A stretch of DNA of 64,000 nucleotides, from assembly GCF_020164435.1 (NCBI RefSeq), contig NZ_JAIUDQ010000007.1, positions 1 through 64,000 of the forward strand. Direction: 5' to 3'. Origin of the DNA: Phyllobacterium lublinensis. Lineage in GTDB: Bacteria > Pseudomonadota > Alphaproteobacteria > Rhizobiales > Rhizobiaceae. The notes below the pieces were generated by a model. The model was not told the origin of the DNA and ran no database searches. It was given only the letters and a program-made list of their open reading frames with translations. Shown one piece after another: positions 52,230-60,615 of this stretch. Numbering within the stretch: position 1 is the first letter of the stretch; each line of letters starts with the position of its first letter. A program made the position numbers and the translations under genes.

Positions 52230-53825
52230 ATGTCCCTCAAGACCAAGACGACAACGGTGAAGACGGGACCTCTGGGCCTGCCCATCGAATTGCTGGCAAC
52301 CCTTGAGAGCAAGGTCCAGGCAGTCAAGACGACGCCGGGCCACGGCATGGCAGGCAGGCATGCGACGCGGCAGTTGCTCGATGCGCTGTCGGGCCACAGG
52401 GATCCCGGCATGTTCGGGCGGATGTTTCCAAAACTGCCGGCGCTTTCGGTCAGCGACGACAAGCTTCAGGCGCTTGCCGATGCGATGGTGGACAATGACC
52501 CCAACATCACGGCGGGGAACAATCCGAACATCCCTGCGGGGTTCACCTATCTGGGGCAATTTGTCGATCATGACATAACGCTCGATCTGACATCGCTTGG
52601 CGAGAAGGAAAAGGACCCGCTTGGAATCGAGAATTTCAGGACGCCCAGTCTCGACCTCGATGCCATATATGGCCTTGGACCGGATGGGAGCCCGCATCTC
52701 TATGCACGCAACCCGGGCGAGGGCTCCGGCCGGAAACATGGGCCGAAGTTCCTCATTGGCAAGAATTTCAATTCGGGAGAGGGCGAATTCCGTAATGATT
52801 TGCCCCGCAGCCCGGAAGGCTTTGCCCTTATCGCGGATCATCGGAACGACGAAAATCTGCTTGTCGCGCAAACCCATGTCGCCATGCTGAAATTTCACAA
52901 CAAGGTGTGCGACAGAATCAGTTCACAGCCCAATCCGCCGGCGGACATCTTCGCTGAAGCACGCAAGGTCGTGACGTGGCATTATCAGTGGATGGTGCTG
53001 CATGATTGGGTGGAACGGCTGACCGAGCCGGGAATCGTCGCCAAAATCCTGCATGATGGCCGGAAATTCTACCGCTTCAAGCGGGTGCCATATATGCCGG
53101 TCGAATTTTCGGCGGCGGCCTACCGTCTCGGACACAGCATGGTCCGCCAAAGATATGCGCATAACCGCGTCTTCACCGGGGCGGATTTCTTGCTTTTCTT
53201 CGAATTCACGGGTCTATCCGGGGGACTGGTCGGCGATCTTGCACCGACACCGCCGACCACGCCGCCGAACACAGCCTTCCCCACGCTGCCCAGCAACTGG
53301 ATCATCGATTGGCGGCGCTTCCATGAACTTGGAGACATGGGCGGCGCACATGTGGACCTCAACGCATCACGGCGTATCGATCCATTCCTTGCATCCTCCT
53401 TGCATAACCTTCCTGGCGGCGGTGGCAATCTGGCATTCCGCAACCTGAAGCGCGGGGTCAACCTTGGTCTGCCTTCGGGTCAGTCGGTGGCAACCCACAT
53501 GAAGATCAAGAATCCGCTGACCCCGAATGAAATTGCGTCGGGCCCGGATGGAGCCGTCGCGAAAGCCAAGGGTCTGCACACCTCGACGCCACTTTGGTAC
53601 TACATCCTGAAGGAAGCCAAGGTGCGTCACAACGGTGAGCGGCTCGGTCCGGTCGGTTCGACCATCATATCGGAAGTGTTCGTCGGACTCGTTCATGGTG
53701 ATCAGAATTCATACCTTTGGCGGCACTCCAACTGGAAGCCGACACTTCCTTCGAAGCAGGCCGGAAACTTTACCATGGCTGACCTTCTCGGCTTCGTCGA
53801 CGACGTCAATCCCATTGGCGATTGA
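52230..53825 (+). CDS. Animal-type haem peroxidase
   Basis: A 531-residue protein of the animal haem-dependent peroxidase superfamily. By alignment with myeloperoxidase the active site is complete: Gln110, Asp113 (haem ester link) and distal His114 in 'GQFVDHD', Arg204 and Glu207 in 'HRNDEN', and proximal His301 in 'YRLGHSMVR'; 'HN' at 222-223 and 'SLDLDAIYG' (calcium/structural region) are also present. There is no signal peptide. Members oxidise halides, phenols or fatty acids (cyclooxygenase and alpha-dioxygenase type). It diverges from the patatin gene and shares promoter elements with the giant-protein operon. Substrate unknown. Confidence 0.88.
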   Translation: MSLKTKTTTVKTGPLGLPIELLATLESKVQAVKTTPGHGMAGRHATRQLLDALSGHRDPGMFGRMFPKLPALSVSDDKLQALADAMVDNDPNITAGNNPNIPAGFTYLGQFVDHDITLDLTSLGEKEKDPLGIENFRTPSLDLDAIYGLGPDGSPHLYARNPGEGSGRKHGPKFLIGKNFNSGEGEFRNDLPRSPEGFALIADHRNDENLLVAQTHVAMLKFHNKVCDRISSQPNPPADIFAEARKVVTWHYQWMVLHDWVERLTEPGIVAKILHDGRKFYRFKRVPYMPVEFSAAAYRLGHSMVRQRYAHNRVFTGADFLLFFEFTGLSGGLVGDLAPTPPTTPPNTAFPTLPSNWIIDWRRFHELGDMGGAHVDLNASRRIDPFLASSLHNLPGGGGNLAFRNLKRGVNLGLPSGQSVATHMKIKNPLTPNEIASGPDGAVAKAKGLHTSTPLWYYILKEAKVRHNGERLGPVGSTIISEVFVGLVHGDQNSYLWRHSNWKPTLPSKQAGNFTMADLLGFVDDVNPIGD

Positions 53826-53996
53826 CCGGCGAAAGGACATGTGGACAGCGGCGGCCGCATCCCGCCGCTACACCCGCCTCTGCTCGTGTCGGTTGCAAAA
53901 ATCACGGCTGATGCTTATCCTGACACTATCGAATTGCCGCATGTTGTTGCTGTTAAACGGAAATTTTGCCGCACTACAAAGCTCAGGCGGTCCGGG

Positions 53997-55097
53997 ATGA
54001 GACACGACTTGAATGCCGTCGACAATGAACTGGTCGATCTGATCTATTCGTCATTGCTAGAGGAATCGAGTTGGCAAGAGTTCCTCGACAGGCTGGCCAT
54101 GACCATGCCCGAAGGTCGATCCACGCTGTTCTTTCACGATCGTGCTTCAGGGTCAGGTGCTTTTTCGCTGCAATCGGGTCTCACCGAAAGCCAGGTCAGC
54201 GACTATTCCAATTATTATTCACGCCTCAATCCCTGGATGCCGAAGGCATTGAAACGGGAGGTCGGCGTCGGTGTCACGGCAACTCAGATGCTTTCGCATG
54301 GCGAGCTCGACAAGACCGAGTTCTACAATGACTTCCTGTTGCCGATGGGTACTAAGTCAGCTGTGGGAGTTACGATCCTGCAAGACCAGGACCGATCGTT
54401 TTTCCTCAGCGTGCTGACGTCGAGGCAAGATCACGACCAGAATTTGCCTTCGGCTCAACTTCTCACAAGACTTGCTCCGCATCTGGCGCGGGTCTTCCAG
54501 CATTATCAGGCCGCTTCCATCCACAGATCGGTTGCCCAGGCCGGAACAAGGCTTCTGGACCTGTTCGACGTGGGCGTGGTCGTGGTCGGGGCAGGCGGAA
54601 CGATCAAGACAATATCCCCGCGCGCCCAGTCCATGCTTGATGAAGGGACCGACATTCGACTGTCGTTCAGCGGCAAGCTCCAGATCAATTCGTCCGTGGC
54701 GAACCGCATGCTGTACAGGGTGCTCGGCAGCAACAGCCAGGCACCAAAGTTCCAGACTTTTTTGCTCGATAACACCAGAATGACGATCATCGGCGTGCAG
54801 AAGGACCAACTGTCATCGCTCTTCGAAGGGCCAACGGCAGTGCTCCTTCTCGAGCCGCGCAGCAACCGCTACTCCCCGGCTGACCTGCGCGATTTTGCCA
54901 ATCGATACATGCTGACGGCCGCAGAGACGCGCGCGCTGCGCGGCCTGTTTTCGGGCAAATCCGTTGACGTGATCGCTGCCGACGCCGGGCTTTCCAGGGA
55001 AACGATCAGATCGCAGGTGAAGAGCCTTTATGCAAAGGCCAATGTGCGCAGCCATGTCGAGCTGTTGCGGCTTGTGACGTTCCTGTCGTCGAATTAG
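53997..55097 (+). CDS. LuxR-type transcriptional regulator
   Basis: A 366-residue regulator. The C-terminal helix-turn-helix of the LuxR family is in 'LTAAETRALRGLFSGKSVDVIAADAGLSRETIRSQVKSLYAKANV' (its last 60 residues). The N-terminal 250 residues are a sensor region of unknown type with no autoinducer-domain motif that I can identify. The ATG at 53997 has AGGCGG upstream; an earlier GTG at 53841 would add 52 residues without such support. It lies 171 bases after the peroxidase gene on the same strand and may control this locus. Confidence 0.75.
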   Translation: MRHDLNAVDNELVDLIYSSLLEESSWQEFLDRLAMTMPEGRSTLFFHDRASGSGAFSLQSGLTESQVSDYSNYYSRLNPWMPKALKREVGVGVTATQMLSHGELDKTEFYNDFLLPMGTKSAVGVTILQDQDRSFFLSVLTSRQDHDQNLPSAQLLTRLAPHLARVFQHYQAASIHRSVAQAGTRLLDLFDVGVVVVGAGGTIKTISPRAQSMLDEGTDIRLSFSGKLQINSSVANRMLYRVLGSNSQAPKFQTFLLDNTRMTIIGVQKDQLSSLFEGPTAVLLLEPRSNRYSPADLRDFANRYMLTAAETRALRGLFSGKSVDVIAADAGLSRETIRSQVKSLYAKANVRSHVELLRLVTFLSSN

Positions 55098-55298
55098 GTC
55101 CCAACTGCCCCGCGCAAATGTCCCGCCGGCTTAACCCTGAGGGGTGAAGCGGACCGAAATAAAATAGGCAAGAGTGCTTAGCGCCAATCAGCGATGTTGA
55201 TGAATACTCGTCTGCATGGAGCCGATCGGGGAACAGTATGAACGGCGATCTTCGGGATTTTTCCTTAATGGCTCGATGATCGGCGATGAGGGGGAACG

Positions 55299-56048
55299 AT
55301 GCTGTCCCGGACAACTGTGGACCATCACAGTCAAGGTATTGCGGCCTTTACAGAGGGGGACCGCGCCACGCCCGTCAGTGCCGGCGGGCGTGGCCGCGAG
55401 CCGACCTCGGTGCACACGCCCGTTCTTGCAATCGTCGATGGCAGGGTGCTGGCCCGCGAATGTCTGGCGCGGACGCTGCAAATGAGCGGGCTTGGGCTTG
55501 GCATTGTCACCTTTGACGATATCGATGCCGTTCACGGCTTCGATTCCTTGCCGCTGGCGGTCATTCTGATCCATGCGGGCGGTGACAACATCGTGCATGG
55601 CCCGGTCGGACGCAGCATTCGCAAACTGGTATCGTCGTTTCGTGGCGTGCCGGTTGTCATCCAGTCCGACAATGACGACCTGCAGCAGGTGGCGACAGCC
55701 CTTCACTACGGAATCCGCGGTTATATTTCGTCAAATGTCGGCGTTGACGTTTGCATCGAGGCCATATCGCTGGCCGTTGCCGGCGGCGTTTTCATTGCCG
55801 CCGAAAACACCAGCGATCTTCAGGGCATGCTGGCGAAGAAGCGAATGAACACGAGCGACGTCGGTCTTTTCACCCCACGCGAGCGCGATATCATTCGCCT
55901 GTTGCGTCAGGGAAAGGCCAATAAATCGATCGCCTTCGAGCTTCAGCTGGCCGCCAACACGGTCAAGGTGCATATCCACAACATCATGAAGAAGCTGAAG
56001 GCGACGAACCGGACCGAAGCCATTTTCAAGATCGCCACCGATTACTGA
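55299..56048 (+). CDS. LuxR-type regulator with degenerate receiver domain
   Basis: A 249-residue response-regulator-like protein. Residues about 38-155 have the receiver fold ('VLAIVDGRVLARECLARTL', 'GVPVVIQSDNDD', 'YGIRGYI'). The strand that should end in the phosphorylated Asp reads 'AVILIHAGGD', without Asp at the usual place, and the acidic pair at the start is reduced to one Asp. The C-terminal LuxR helix-turn-helix is intact: 'LTPRERDII' type start, 'NKSIAFELQLAANTVKVHIHNIMKKL'. It therefore probably works without phosphorylation. The 201-base spacer before it shows no other gene. Confidence 0.8.
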   Translation: MLSRTTVDHHSQGIAAFTEGDRATPVSAGGRGREPTSVHTPVLAIVDGRVLARECLARTLQMSGLGLGIVTFDDIDAVHGFDSLPLAVILIHAGGDNIVHGPVGRSIRKLVSSFRGVPVVIQSDNDDLQQVATALHYGIRGYISSNVGVDVCIEAISLAVAGGVFIAAENTSDLQGMLAKKRMNTSDVGLFTPRERDIIRLLRQGKANKSIAFELQLAANTVKVHIHNIMKKLKATNRTEAIFKIATDY

Positions 56049-56152
56049 ATCACACAATTCGCGCGGGATATTTGCCGTTTCATGCTGGTCATCCCCGCTG
56101 GATGGTCTATGACGGGCGATTACTCACATCCTTTTCGAAAAGGCTTATTGGC

Positions 56153-56314
56153 ATGGCGATCAAGTTCGCACTGAAAGACCCGAAGGCTGGCGCGGTTGAC
56201 GAGAAGCCTGCGAAGGCCGACGCCCAAACTGCCAGCGCCGACCCGGCAACCGCGAGCGGCGAAGACCTGTTTGACGCCAAGCCCGCCGCAGCAAAACGCA
56301 AACGCAAAAAGTAG
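56153..56314 (+). CDS. Small Lys/Ala-rich hypothetical protein
   Basis: A 53-residue protein beginning 'MAIKFALKDPKAG' and ending in a Lys/Arg run. It has many Ala, Asp and Lys residues and is probably unstructured. No function can be assigned. An AAAGG lies about 10 bases before the ATG. It stops 9 bases before the end of the convergent flavoprotein gene. Confidence 0.45.
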   Translation: MAIKFALKDPKAGAVDEKPAKADAQTASADPATASGEDLFDAKPAAAKRKRKK

Positions 56315-56322
56315 GCACTGCA

Positions 56323-56955
56323 TCAGCCTGCATCGGCCGATTGACCGGTACGCAGCCGGGCGACTTCGGCCTCCAGCGCCTTGATGCGCTCGTCGCGCAC
56401 GGCAATGATGGCCTCGACCTCGGCGGCATCGAAGCGCAGTGGGATGTGCTGCGGACAATTCATGTCCCACGCGGCTACCTTGAACAGGATGACCTGTTCC
56501 CCGCGGGCGCGATAATTGCCGGGCATCAGCCTCGCCATCAATTCCGGATCCCCTTCGACCACCCGCGCTTCGCCCCAGAGTTTGACCCGCTGACGCGTGC
56601 GATAATCAATAAGAAACAGATAGGCCTTCGGATTATCGGCGAGATTGCCTTGCGTGATATACTGGCGATTGCCGGCAAAATCCGCAAAGGCGATCGTTTG
56701 ATCGTCGAGCACATGCAGGAAACCGGCGGGTCCGCCACGGTGCTGGATATAGGGCTGGCCATCACTGTTGGCCGTGGCAAAGAACACGCTGATCTGGCTT
56801 TCGATGAACTGCGCAAGGTCTGGGGTGATACCGGTCCGCCAGCCGCCGCGCTGCTCCATGCTGGCATAACCATCCCGAGAGCCCTTGCGCGCCTGTATCG
56901 ATTTGACGGTCGGCGTGAATGCAATATCGCTTGAAAATGCGGAAACAGACGACAT
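56323..56955 (-). CDS. Pyridoxamine 5'-phosphate oxidase-family flavoprotein
   Basis: A 210-residue FMN-binding split-barrel protein. Family features are 'FFATANSDGQPYIQHRGGPAGF' (strands 1-2), 'ADFAGNRQYITQGNL' and the C-terminal 'WDMNCPQHIPLRF', typical of the subgroup of about 200 residues. The last 25 residues form a coiled-coil-like helix. A true pyridoxamine phosphate oxidase is less likely than a general flavin reductase-type function. It diverges from a LysR-type gene that may control it. Confidence 0.8.
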   Translation of the reverse strand: MSSVSAFSSDIAFTPTVKSIQARKGSRDGYASMEQRGGWRTGITPDLAQFIESQISVFFATANSDGQPYIQHRGGPAGFLHVLDDQTIAFADFAGNRQYITQGNLADNPKAYLFLIDYRTRQRVKLWGEARVVEGDPELMARLMPGNYRARGEQVILFKVAAWDMNCPQHIPLRFDAAEVEAIIAVRDERIKALEAEVARLRTGQSADAG

Positions 56956-57079
56956 GGCCAGATCCCTTGAGTGGTCGGACGCGGGCCGCCATTGGCTCGC
57001 TCGCCTAATCTAGTATCTTTCACTGAATCGCTGTAGAAGGGGATATCGGGATTGTTCCTCCTGAAAAATGGAAGGTTGT

Positions 57080-57973
57080 ATGGATCGCCTGGACGCAATG
57101 AAAGTGCTGCTTGCTGCCGTCGAAACGCGAAGCCTCTCGGCAGCCGCCCGCCGTCTCGGCATGCCGCTGGCCACGGTAAGCCGCAAGGTTGCCGATCTCG
57201 AAGCCCATTTGCGCACGCGCCTGCTGATCCGTTCGAGCCGCCAGCTCGTGCTGACGGATGCGGGACGCGCTTTTGTCGATGCGAGCCGGGTCATCCTGGA
57301 GAAGCTGGATGAGGCCGAACGTGCCGCCGCAGGCGAGTACAGCGCACCGAGGGGCGAACTGACCGTAACGGCGCCGGTCGTTTTCGGCCGCCTGCATGTG
57401 CTGCCGGTGGTGGTCGAATTCCTCAAGGCCTATCCCGAGATCAACCTGCGTCTCAGTCTCAGCGACCGCCAGGTCAATCTGGTGGAGGACCACATTGATG
57501 TTGCCATCCGCATCGGCAATCTGCCCGACAGCAACATGATCGCGACGAAGGTGGGCTCGATCCGCCGGGCGGCCTATGCCAGCCCGGCCTATCTCGCTCG
57601 GCATGGTACGCCGCAAAAGCCCGAGGATCTCGCCGGGCACGACTGCATCACCTTTGAAGGGTTCGCGTCGCCTGCGGTATGGACTTTCATGCGCAGCAGG
57701 AAGGAGATCGCCGTCCCGGTGCGCTCCCGGCTGAGCGTGACGACGGCGGAAGCTGCGGTGGATGCGGCGGTTGCAGAACTGGGTGTTACCCGCATCCTGT
57801 CCTATCAGGCTGCCCGGGCCATCGCGGCAGGCGATTTGCAGGTCGTGCTTGAAGCCTTCGAGCCGCTGCAATGGCCGGTCAGCGTGATACACATTGCGCA
57901 GGGCCCCACGCCATTGAAGCTGAGGGCATTTCTGGATTTTGCCGTGCCGAAACTGCGCGAGCGTATGGGGTAA
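57080..57973 (+). CDS. LysR-family transcriptional regulator
   Basis: A 297-residue LysR regulator of the CrgA-like group. The winged helix-turn-helix is in 'VETRSLSAAARRLGMPLATVSRKVADLE' at about residues 14-41, and the substrate-binding domain follows ('LLPVVVEFLKAYPEINLRL' type segment). The ATG at 57080 has GGAAGG upstream. It lies between a divergent flavoprotein gene and a convergent LysE gene, either of which may be its target. Confidence 0.85.
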   Translation: MDRLDAMKVLLAAVETRSLSAAARRLGMPLATVSRKVADLEAHLRTRLLIRSSRQLVLTDAGRAFVDASRVILEKLDEAERAAAGEYSAPRGELTVTAPVVFGRLHVLPVVVEFLKAYPEINLRLSLSDRQVNLVEDHIDVAIRIGNLPDSNMIATKVGSIRRAAYASPAYLARHGTPQKPEDLAGHDCITFEGFASPAVWTFMRSRKEIAVPVRSRLSVTTAEAAVDAAVAELGVTRILSYQAARAIAAGDLQVVLEAFEPLQWPVSVIHIAQGPTPLKLRAFLDFAVPKLRERMG

Positions 57974-57993
57974 GCGGGTTTCCGCCTGTCGTG

Positions 57994-58626
57994 CTAGCTT
58001 TTCTGAAAAGCGAGGTGGGCGCCGAGGGCAACAAGCAGGGTGCCGCCGGCGCGCTGCATCAGGCGCTGGGCGCGACTGGAACGCCGCAAGCGGGTGAGCA
58101 CGGCACCGGCCAGAATGACGCAGACGATATCGGCCGAAGAAAACATCAGGTTGACGATCGTTCCAAGGATGACGAACTGGACCCAGACGGGAAAGGCCGC
58201 ATGCGCATCGATGAATTGCGGCAGAAACGCCATGAAGAAAATCGCCGTCTTCGGATTGAGCACCTCGACGCTGATGCTTTCGACAAAGGCGCGCCGTCCG
58301 GATTTGGGCGAGGTTCCCGGCAGGGTGACATCGCCTTGCGATCTGGCGCGGAACAGCGAGATGCCGAGCCACACCAGATAGGCCGCGCCGGCAAACTTGA
58401 CCGCCATATAGAGCAAGGGCACCGCATGGAAGAGCACCGACAGTCCCGCTGCGGCAGCGAAGACATGCACATAGCAGCCAAGATGAATGCCGAGCGAGGC
58501 CATGAGCCCGGCGCCTCGTCCGCGCGCCATGGTTTGCGCGGCCGCATAAAGCATGGCCGGGCCGGGGATATAGGCAAAGATCGCCGTGGTGGCCAGAAAA
58601 GCGATGAACAATTCTGTCGAGGGCAT
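57994..58626 (-). CDS. LysE-family exporter
   Basis: A 210-residue membrane protein of the LysE/RhtB family with six hydrophobic segments. The family motif 'IPGPAMLYAAAQTMARGRGAG' (start) lies at about residue 22, and 'LNPKTAIFFMAFLPQFI' near residue 125. It exports amino acids or similar compounds. CAGGAG precedes the ATG at 58626. It converges with the LysR gene. Confidence 0.82.
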   Translation of the reverse strand: MPSTELFIAFLATTAIFAYIPGPAMLYAAAQTMARGRGAGLMASLGIHLGCYVHVFAAAAGLSVLFHAVPLLYMAVKFAGAAYLVWLGISLFRARSQGDVTLPGTSPKSGRRAFVESISVEVLNPKTAIFFMAFLPQFIDAHAAFPVWVQFVILGTIVNLMFSSADIVCVILAGAVLTRLRRSSRAQRLMQRAGGTLLVALGAHLAFQKS

Positions 58627-59071
58627 GCCGGCTCCTGTCCCGCAATGGCTGATGATCTGAGCTGACCTTAGACTACGCATTCATGGCGGGCGCAAGAGGA
58701 TCTGCTTGTTCGGAAGCAGATGGTTCACCCCCGCTTCGCCCCCCATAAAAGGGGAGGTGGGGTGCCAAGCGTTTCCATCTCTTCACCCTCCCCTTGATGA
58801 GGTCCGTAGGACGGGCAAGACCCGTGGCTTGCCCCGGCAAATCGGACCAAAGGTCCGGAGTGGGGTGAAATGCCGTTTCAGTCAAAACTTGAATTGCTCC
58901 AGTCAACACGTCCGACACCAGACCTGTTTTCGGTCTGGCCAGACCGTGGCCGAATTGCGCGGCGGCAGGCAGGTCGCTGGCTGCAGCGCATGCGTGGCGA
59001 CGCCAAAGGCGGCATACGGAACAGCCTGTTGCCGATCATTGTGACCGGCAACAGGCCATCGTCAGTGTGCG
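58627..59071. other. Gene-free spacer with hairpins and a repeated element
   Basis: Between the LysE gene and the first RTX gene lie palindromic GGGGAGG/CCTCCCC sequences (about 58727-58795), similar to intergenic repeats of related bacteria. The 80-base element 58924-59003 recurs at 60461-60541 and contains the perfect 16-base palindrome CGGTCTGGCCAGACCG (58931-58946). I see no supported gene. Confidence 0.5.
58924..59003. repeat. 80-base element downstream of RTX gene, copy 1
   Basis: About four bases in five match the stretch 60461-60541. The shared core is CTGGCCAGACCGTGG. Both copies lie shortly after the 3' end of an RTX gene on the minus strand, so they were probably duplicated with the genes. 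Confidence 0.65.
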
Positions 59072-60040
59072 TCAGAGAATGAAATCAGGCGCCGCCACAT
59101 CCTGGTCAGACAGATTTATCACCATCTGACCGCCACCGGCCTGCACAGCGACAACTTGCACAGTGTCGCCGCTGTCTACAGCCGTGTAACCGATCTGACC
59201 TGCGTGTACGTCGTCTCTACTGCGGACAAGCCCGACGAGCTGGAAAGCCTGGTCACCGGGCTGATTAAGGTTTGCGTCGATCCGTGAGACATCGATGATG
59301 TCGTGGTCACCAGTTGTCACCCCGAAGTCCAAAATCGAATCAATCGTTGCCGCATTACCACCCACTGAATCGCTCATTGCCAAGAAAACAAACGTGTCAT
59401 TACCGCCGCCACCTATTAGACCGTCTCTGTCGCGGCCTCCTATGAGCGTGTCATTGCCGTTGCCACCAGTAAGAGTGTCCTCGCCATTGAGGCCAACAAG
59501 TATGTTGTTGCCGGCATTGCCGGTGATCCTGTCATCGTCGTTCGTGCCGACCACATTTTCGAAGCCGCCGGTGATGAGATCGACCCCGGCATCGGTCGAA
59601 CCCGCATTGAACTGGCCGACATTGACGCCGCCATTGGCATTGAGCGTAAGCGTGATGCCCGGGCCGCTGCGCACCGAGATCGCACTCTCATAACTCAACG
59701 TATCGTTGCCGGCACCGCCGTTCAGCTCATCGAGGCCGCGGCCGCCGACAATATAGTCATTGCCGGCGCCGCCATCGACGATATCGGCTCCGTTGCCGCC
59801 GAAAATCTGGTCTTTGCCATTGCCGCCATTGATACCGGCGGCGAGGCCCCCTGTTATGGTGATGCGGTCATTGCCGTCGCCTGCGTCAACGACAGACAGG
59901 AGAACCGGGGTGAACGTGATATCGTCATTGCCTGCGGTTCCTTGAACAAGCAGGGGCGGGTTGGGCACCGTCAGGGGCGTCCAGCCTCCATTGTAAACAT
60001 CCAGAATTGTGAAGATTGATTGTGGAAGTGATGAGGGCAT
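59072..60040 (-). CDS. RTX-type calcium-binding protein
   Basis: A 322-residue protein with hemolysin-type calcium-binding repeats. Glycine/aspartate nonapeptides such as 'GGNGKDQIF', 'GGAGNDYIV', 'GGAGNDTLS' and 'GGNGNDTLI' cover about residues 60-250. The C-terminal part has 'SILDFGVTTGDHDIIDVSRID', a typical end domain of type I secreted proteins, and ends in 'DFIL'. It is probably secreted by a type I system, though none is in the window. The ATG at 60040 has GAGGGGGAGG seven bases upstream. The upstream frame 'WPWGGYRFVQPV' is duplicated before a remnant at 62 kb. Confidence 0.8.
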   Translation of the reverse strand: MPSSLPQSIFTILDVYNGGWTPLTVPNPPLLVQGTAGNDDITFTPVLLSVVDAGDGNDRITITGGLAAGINGGNGKDQIFGGNGADIVDGGAGNDYIVGGRGLDELNGGAGNDTLSYESAISVRSGPGITLTLNANGGVNVGQFNAGSTDAGVDLITGGFENVVGTNDDDRITGNAGNNILVGLNGEDTLTGGNGNDTLIGGRDRDGLIGGGGNDTFVFLAMSDSVGGNAATIDSILDFGVTTGDHDIIDVSRIDANLNQPGDQAFQLVGLVRSRDDVHAGQIGYTAVDSGDTVQVVAVQAGGGQMVINLSDQDVAAPDFIL

Positions 60041-60615
60041 GATCATGCCTCCCCCTCGAACGGGCTGCACGAACCGGTATCCTCCCCAGGGCCAGCCATC
60101 CTGCAGCCAACCGCGCATTTATACGCCCGATGGGCGAGGCGGGCAACAATTCGATGTAGTTCCGGGGTGTATTTAGCTGTTGTATGGGGGCGTTGGTGGT
60201 GCGTTTGATCGCTGCAGCGCATTGCCTGACCGGAACTCCCACCTTGAACCGGAACTTTTCATGCATGATTATGGGCCAATCGGATGGACCAAGAAGGTCT
60301 GACCGATCAGGACGAATCTTACCAGCCGACGCAAGAATGGTCCAAAAAAAGCACCGGATACTGATCCTGCGCTGGTCTTTATGCTATGGGTTCAAAGGCC
60401 GAAACTGGGGCATGACCCTAAAAAGGTTTCAACAACCCGCAGGCCGCCTCCGTCGCCCGCCTGCTTTTGGACTGGCCAGACCGTGGACCGAAGTGCGTGG
60501 CGGCAGGAAGGTTCCGCGCCGCAGCGCATGTGGCGAACGCGGCCTGCGGTGAAGCGTCGCTTGATGGACCGCCTCGGTGACGACACCAAGGCCGCCGTCT
60601 CTGCTTGGGCTGCGC
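60041..60615. other. Spacer between RTX genes with duplicated flanks
   Basis: It holds the 5' leader 60054-60160, homologous to 62231-62337, and the 80-base element 60461-60541. Translated leftwards, the leader reads 'WGGYRFVQP'. No supported gene is seen in the remainder (60161-60460). Confidence 0.5.
60461..60541. repeat. 80-base element downstream of RTX gene, copy 2
   Basis: Diverged copy of 58924-59003; see the shared CTGGCCAGACCGTGG core. It lies about 75 bases after the 3' end of the frameshifted RTX gene. Confidence 0.65.
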
